Part shown: in pieces, positions 35,805 to 35,951 of the stretch
How positions within the stretch are numbered: position 1 is the stretch's first letter
Layout: the number at the start of each line of letters is the position of its first letter
NCBI RefSeq assembly: GCF_000235625.1
Contig: NZ_AGTR01000006.1
Coordinates: 1 to 35,951 of the forward strand
DNA from: Marinobacter manganoxydans MnI7-9
GTDB lineage: Bacteria; Pseudomonadota; Gammaproteobacteria; Pseudomonadales; Oleiphilaceae
DNA length: 35,951 nucleotides
Direction of reading: 5' to 3'
Notes under the pieces: model-generated
Databases searched by the model: none
Seen by the model: the letters and a program-made list of their open reading frames with translations, nothing else
What the model was told of the DNA's origin: nothing
Program-made: the position numbers and the translations under genes

Positions 35805-35951
35805 TCTTTGCCCCCGAGCTTCTCCAGGCGCGACACCCATTCATCAAAGTGTTTGCAAGAGGCCCGCAGAGCATCGAGGCCGATGTGAGCCGCAACCGAT
35901 ACCCCCGATGTCACCTTGTCGTATTCCGGTATCTCTTTGAGAATTCGTTTC
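35801..35951 (-). CDS. 3' end of an unidentified gene upstream of pglZ (partial)
   Basis: Only the last 49 codons are in the window: KRILKEIPEYDKVTSGV and so on, ending VSRLEKLGGKE then TGA. The stop shares ATGA with the pglZ start, so it belongs to the same BREX operon. In the usual type 1 order pglX stands here, but the fragment does not look like the PglX C-terminus that I know, so it may be an accessory gene inserted between pglX and pglZ. It is helical and basic; function cannot be read. Confidence 0.6.
   Translation of the reverse strand, partial: KRILKEIPEYDKVTSGVSVAAHIGLDALRASCKHFDEWVSRLEKLGGKE

Overview
The window looks like a chromosomal segment of a marine gammaproteobacterium, most likely Marinobacter or a close relative. 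The evidence is the GC-rich core gene order (oxyR-recG; gmk-rpoZ-spoT-ridA), a FadL-type porin plus giant lipoprotein pair resembling the AupA/AupB alkane-uptake pair described in Marinobacter, and typical YbaK-HDOD and DUF2489 proteins. Genus assignment is inference from gene content; no rRNA or tRNA gene was seen.

Layout. (1) About 1-4200: accessory DNA on the minus strand, with a PHP/SMC-type TrlF-family ATPase and an AT-rich gene carrying a HEPN-like Rx4H motif, followed by IS21-like end repeats. (2) About 4300-9980: a minus-strand PEP-CTERM protein, divergent from a plus-strand pair (FadL-like outer-membrane protein plus Ig-like lipoprotein) closed by a strong terminator. (3) About 10080-23440: core genes. 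These are a molybdopterin oxidoreductase, a DUF2489 protein, a candidate small RNA locus, a YbaK-HDOD protein, recG, oxyR, an SDR epimerase, ridA, spoT, rpoZ, gmk and an RluA-family pseudouridine synthase. (4) About 23440-27000: the edge of a genomic island on the plus strand, with a lipoprotein, an unknown protein, a two-helix membrane protein, a serine recombinase with repeated sites in front of it, a tiny membrane protein and a DUF7673-like protein. (5) About 27266-35951: a defence island on the minus strand. It reads, in transcription order: the tail of an unknown gene, pglZ, brxL (BREX type 1-like), an OLD-family ATPase/TOPRIM nuclease and a UvrD-like helicase (Gabija-like pair).

The most striking observation is that brxL is split by a one-base frameshift at a run of six C (six G on the coding strand). 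The ATPase part stays in one frame and the conserved C-terminal part is fully open in the next, which suggests phase variation, recoding or a homopolymer error. Other points of interest are a leader with an intrinsic-terminator-like hairpin and duplicated GGA-rich decamers in front of spoT, a candidate promoter-hairpin-terminator sRNA unit at about 13016-13170, and repeats marking the island edge.
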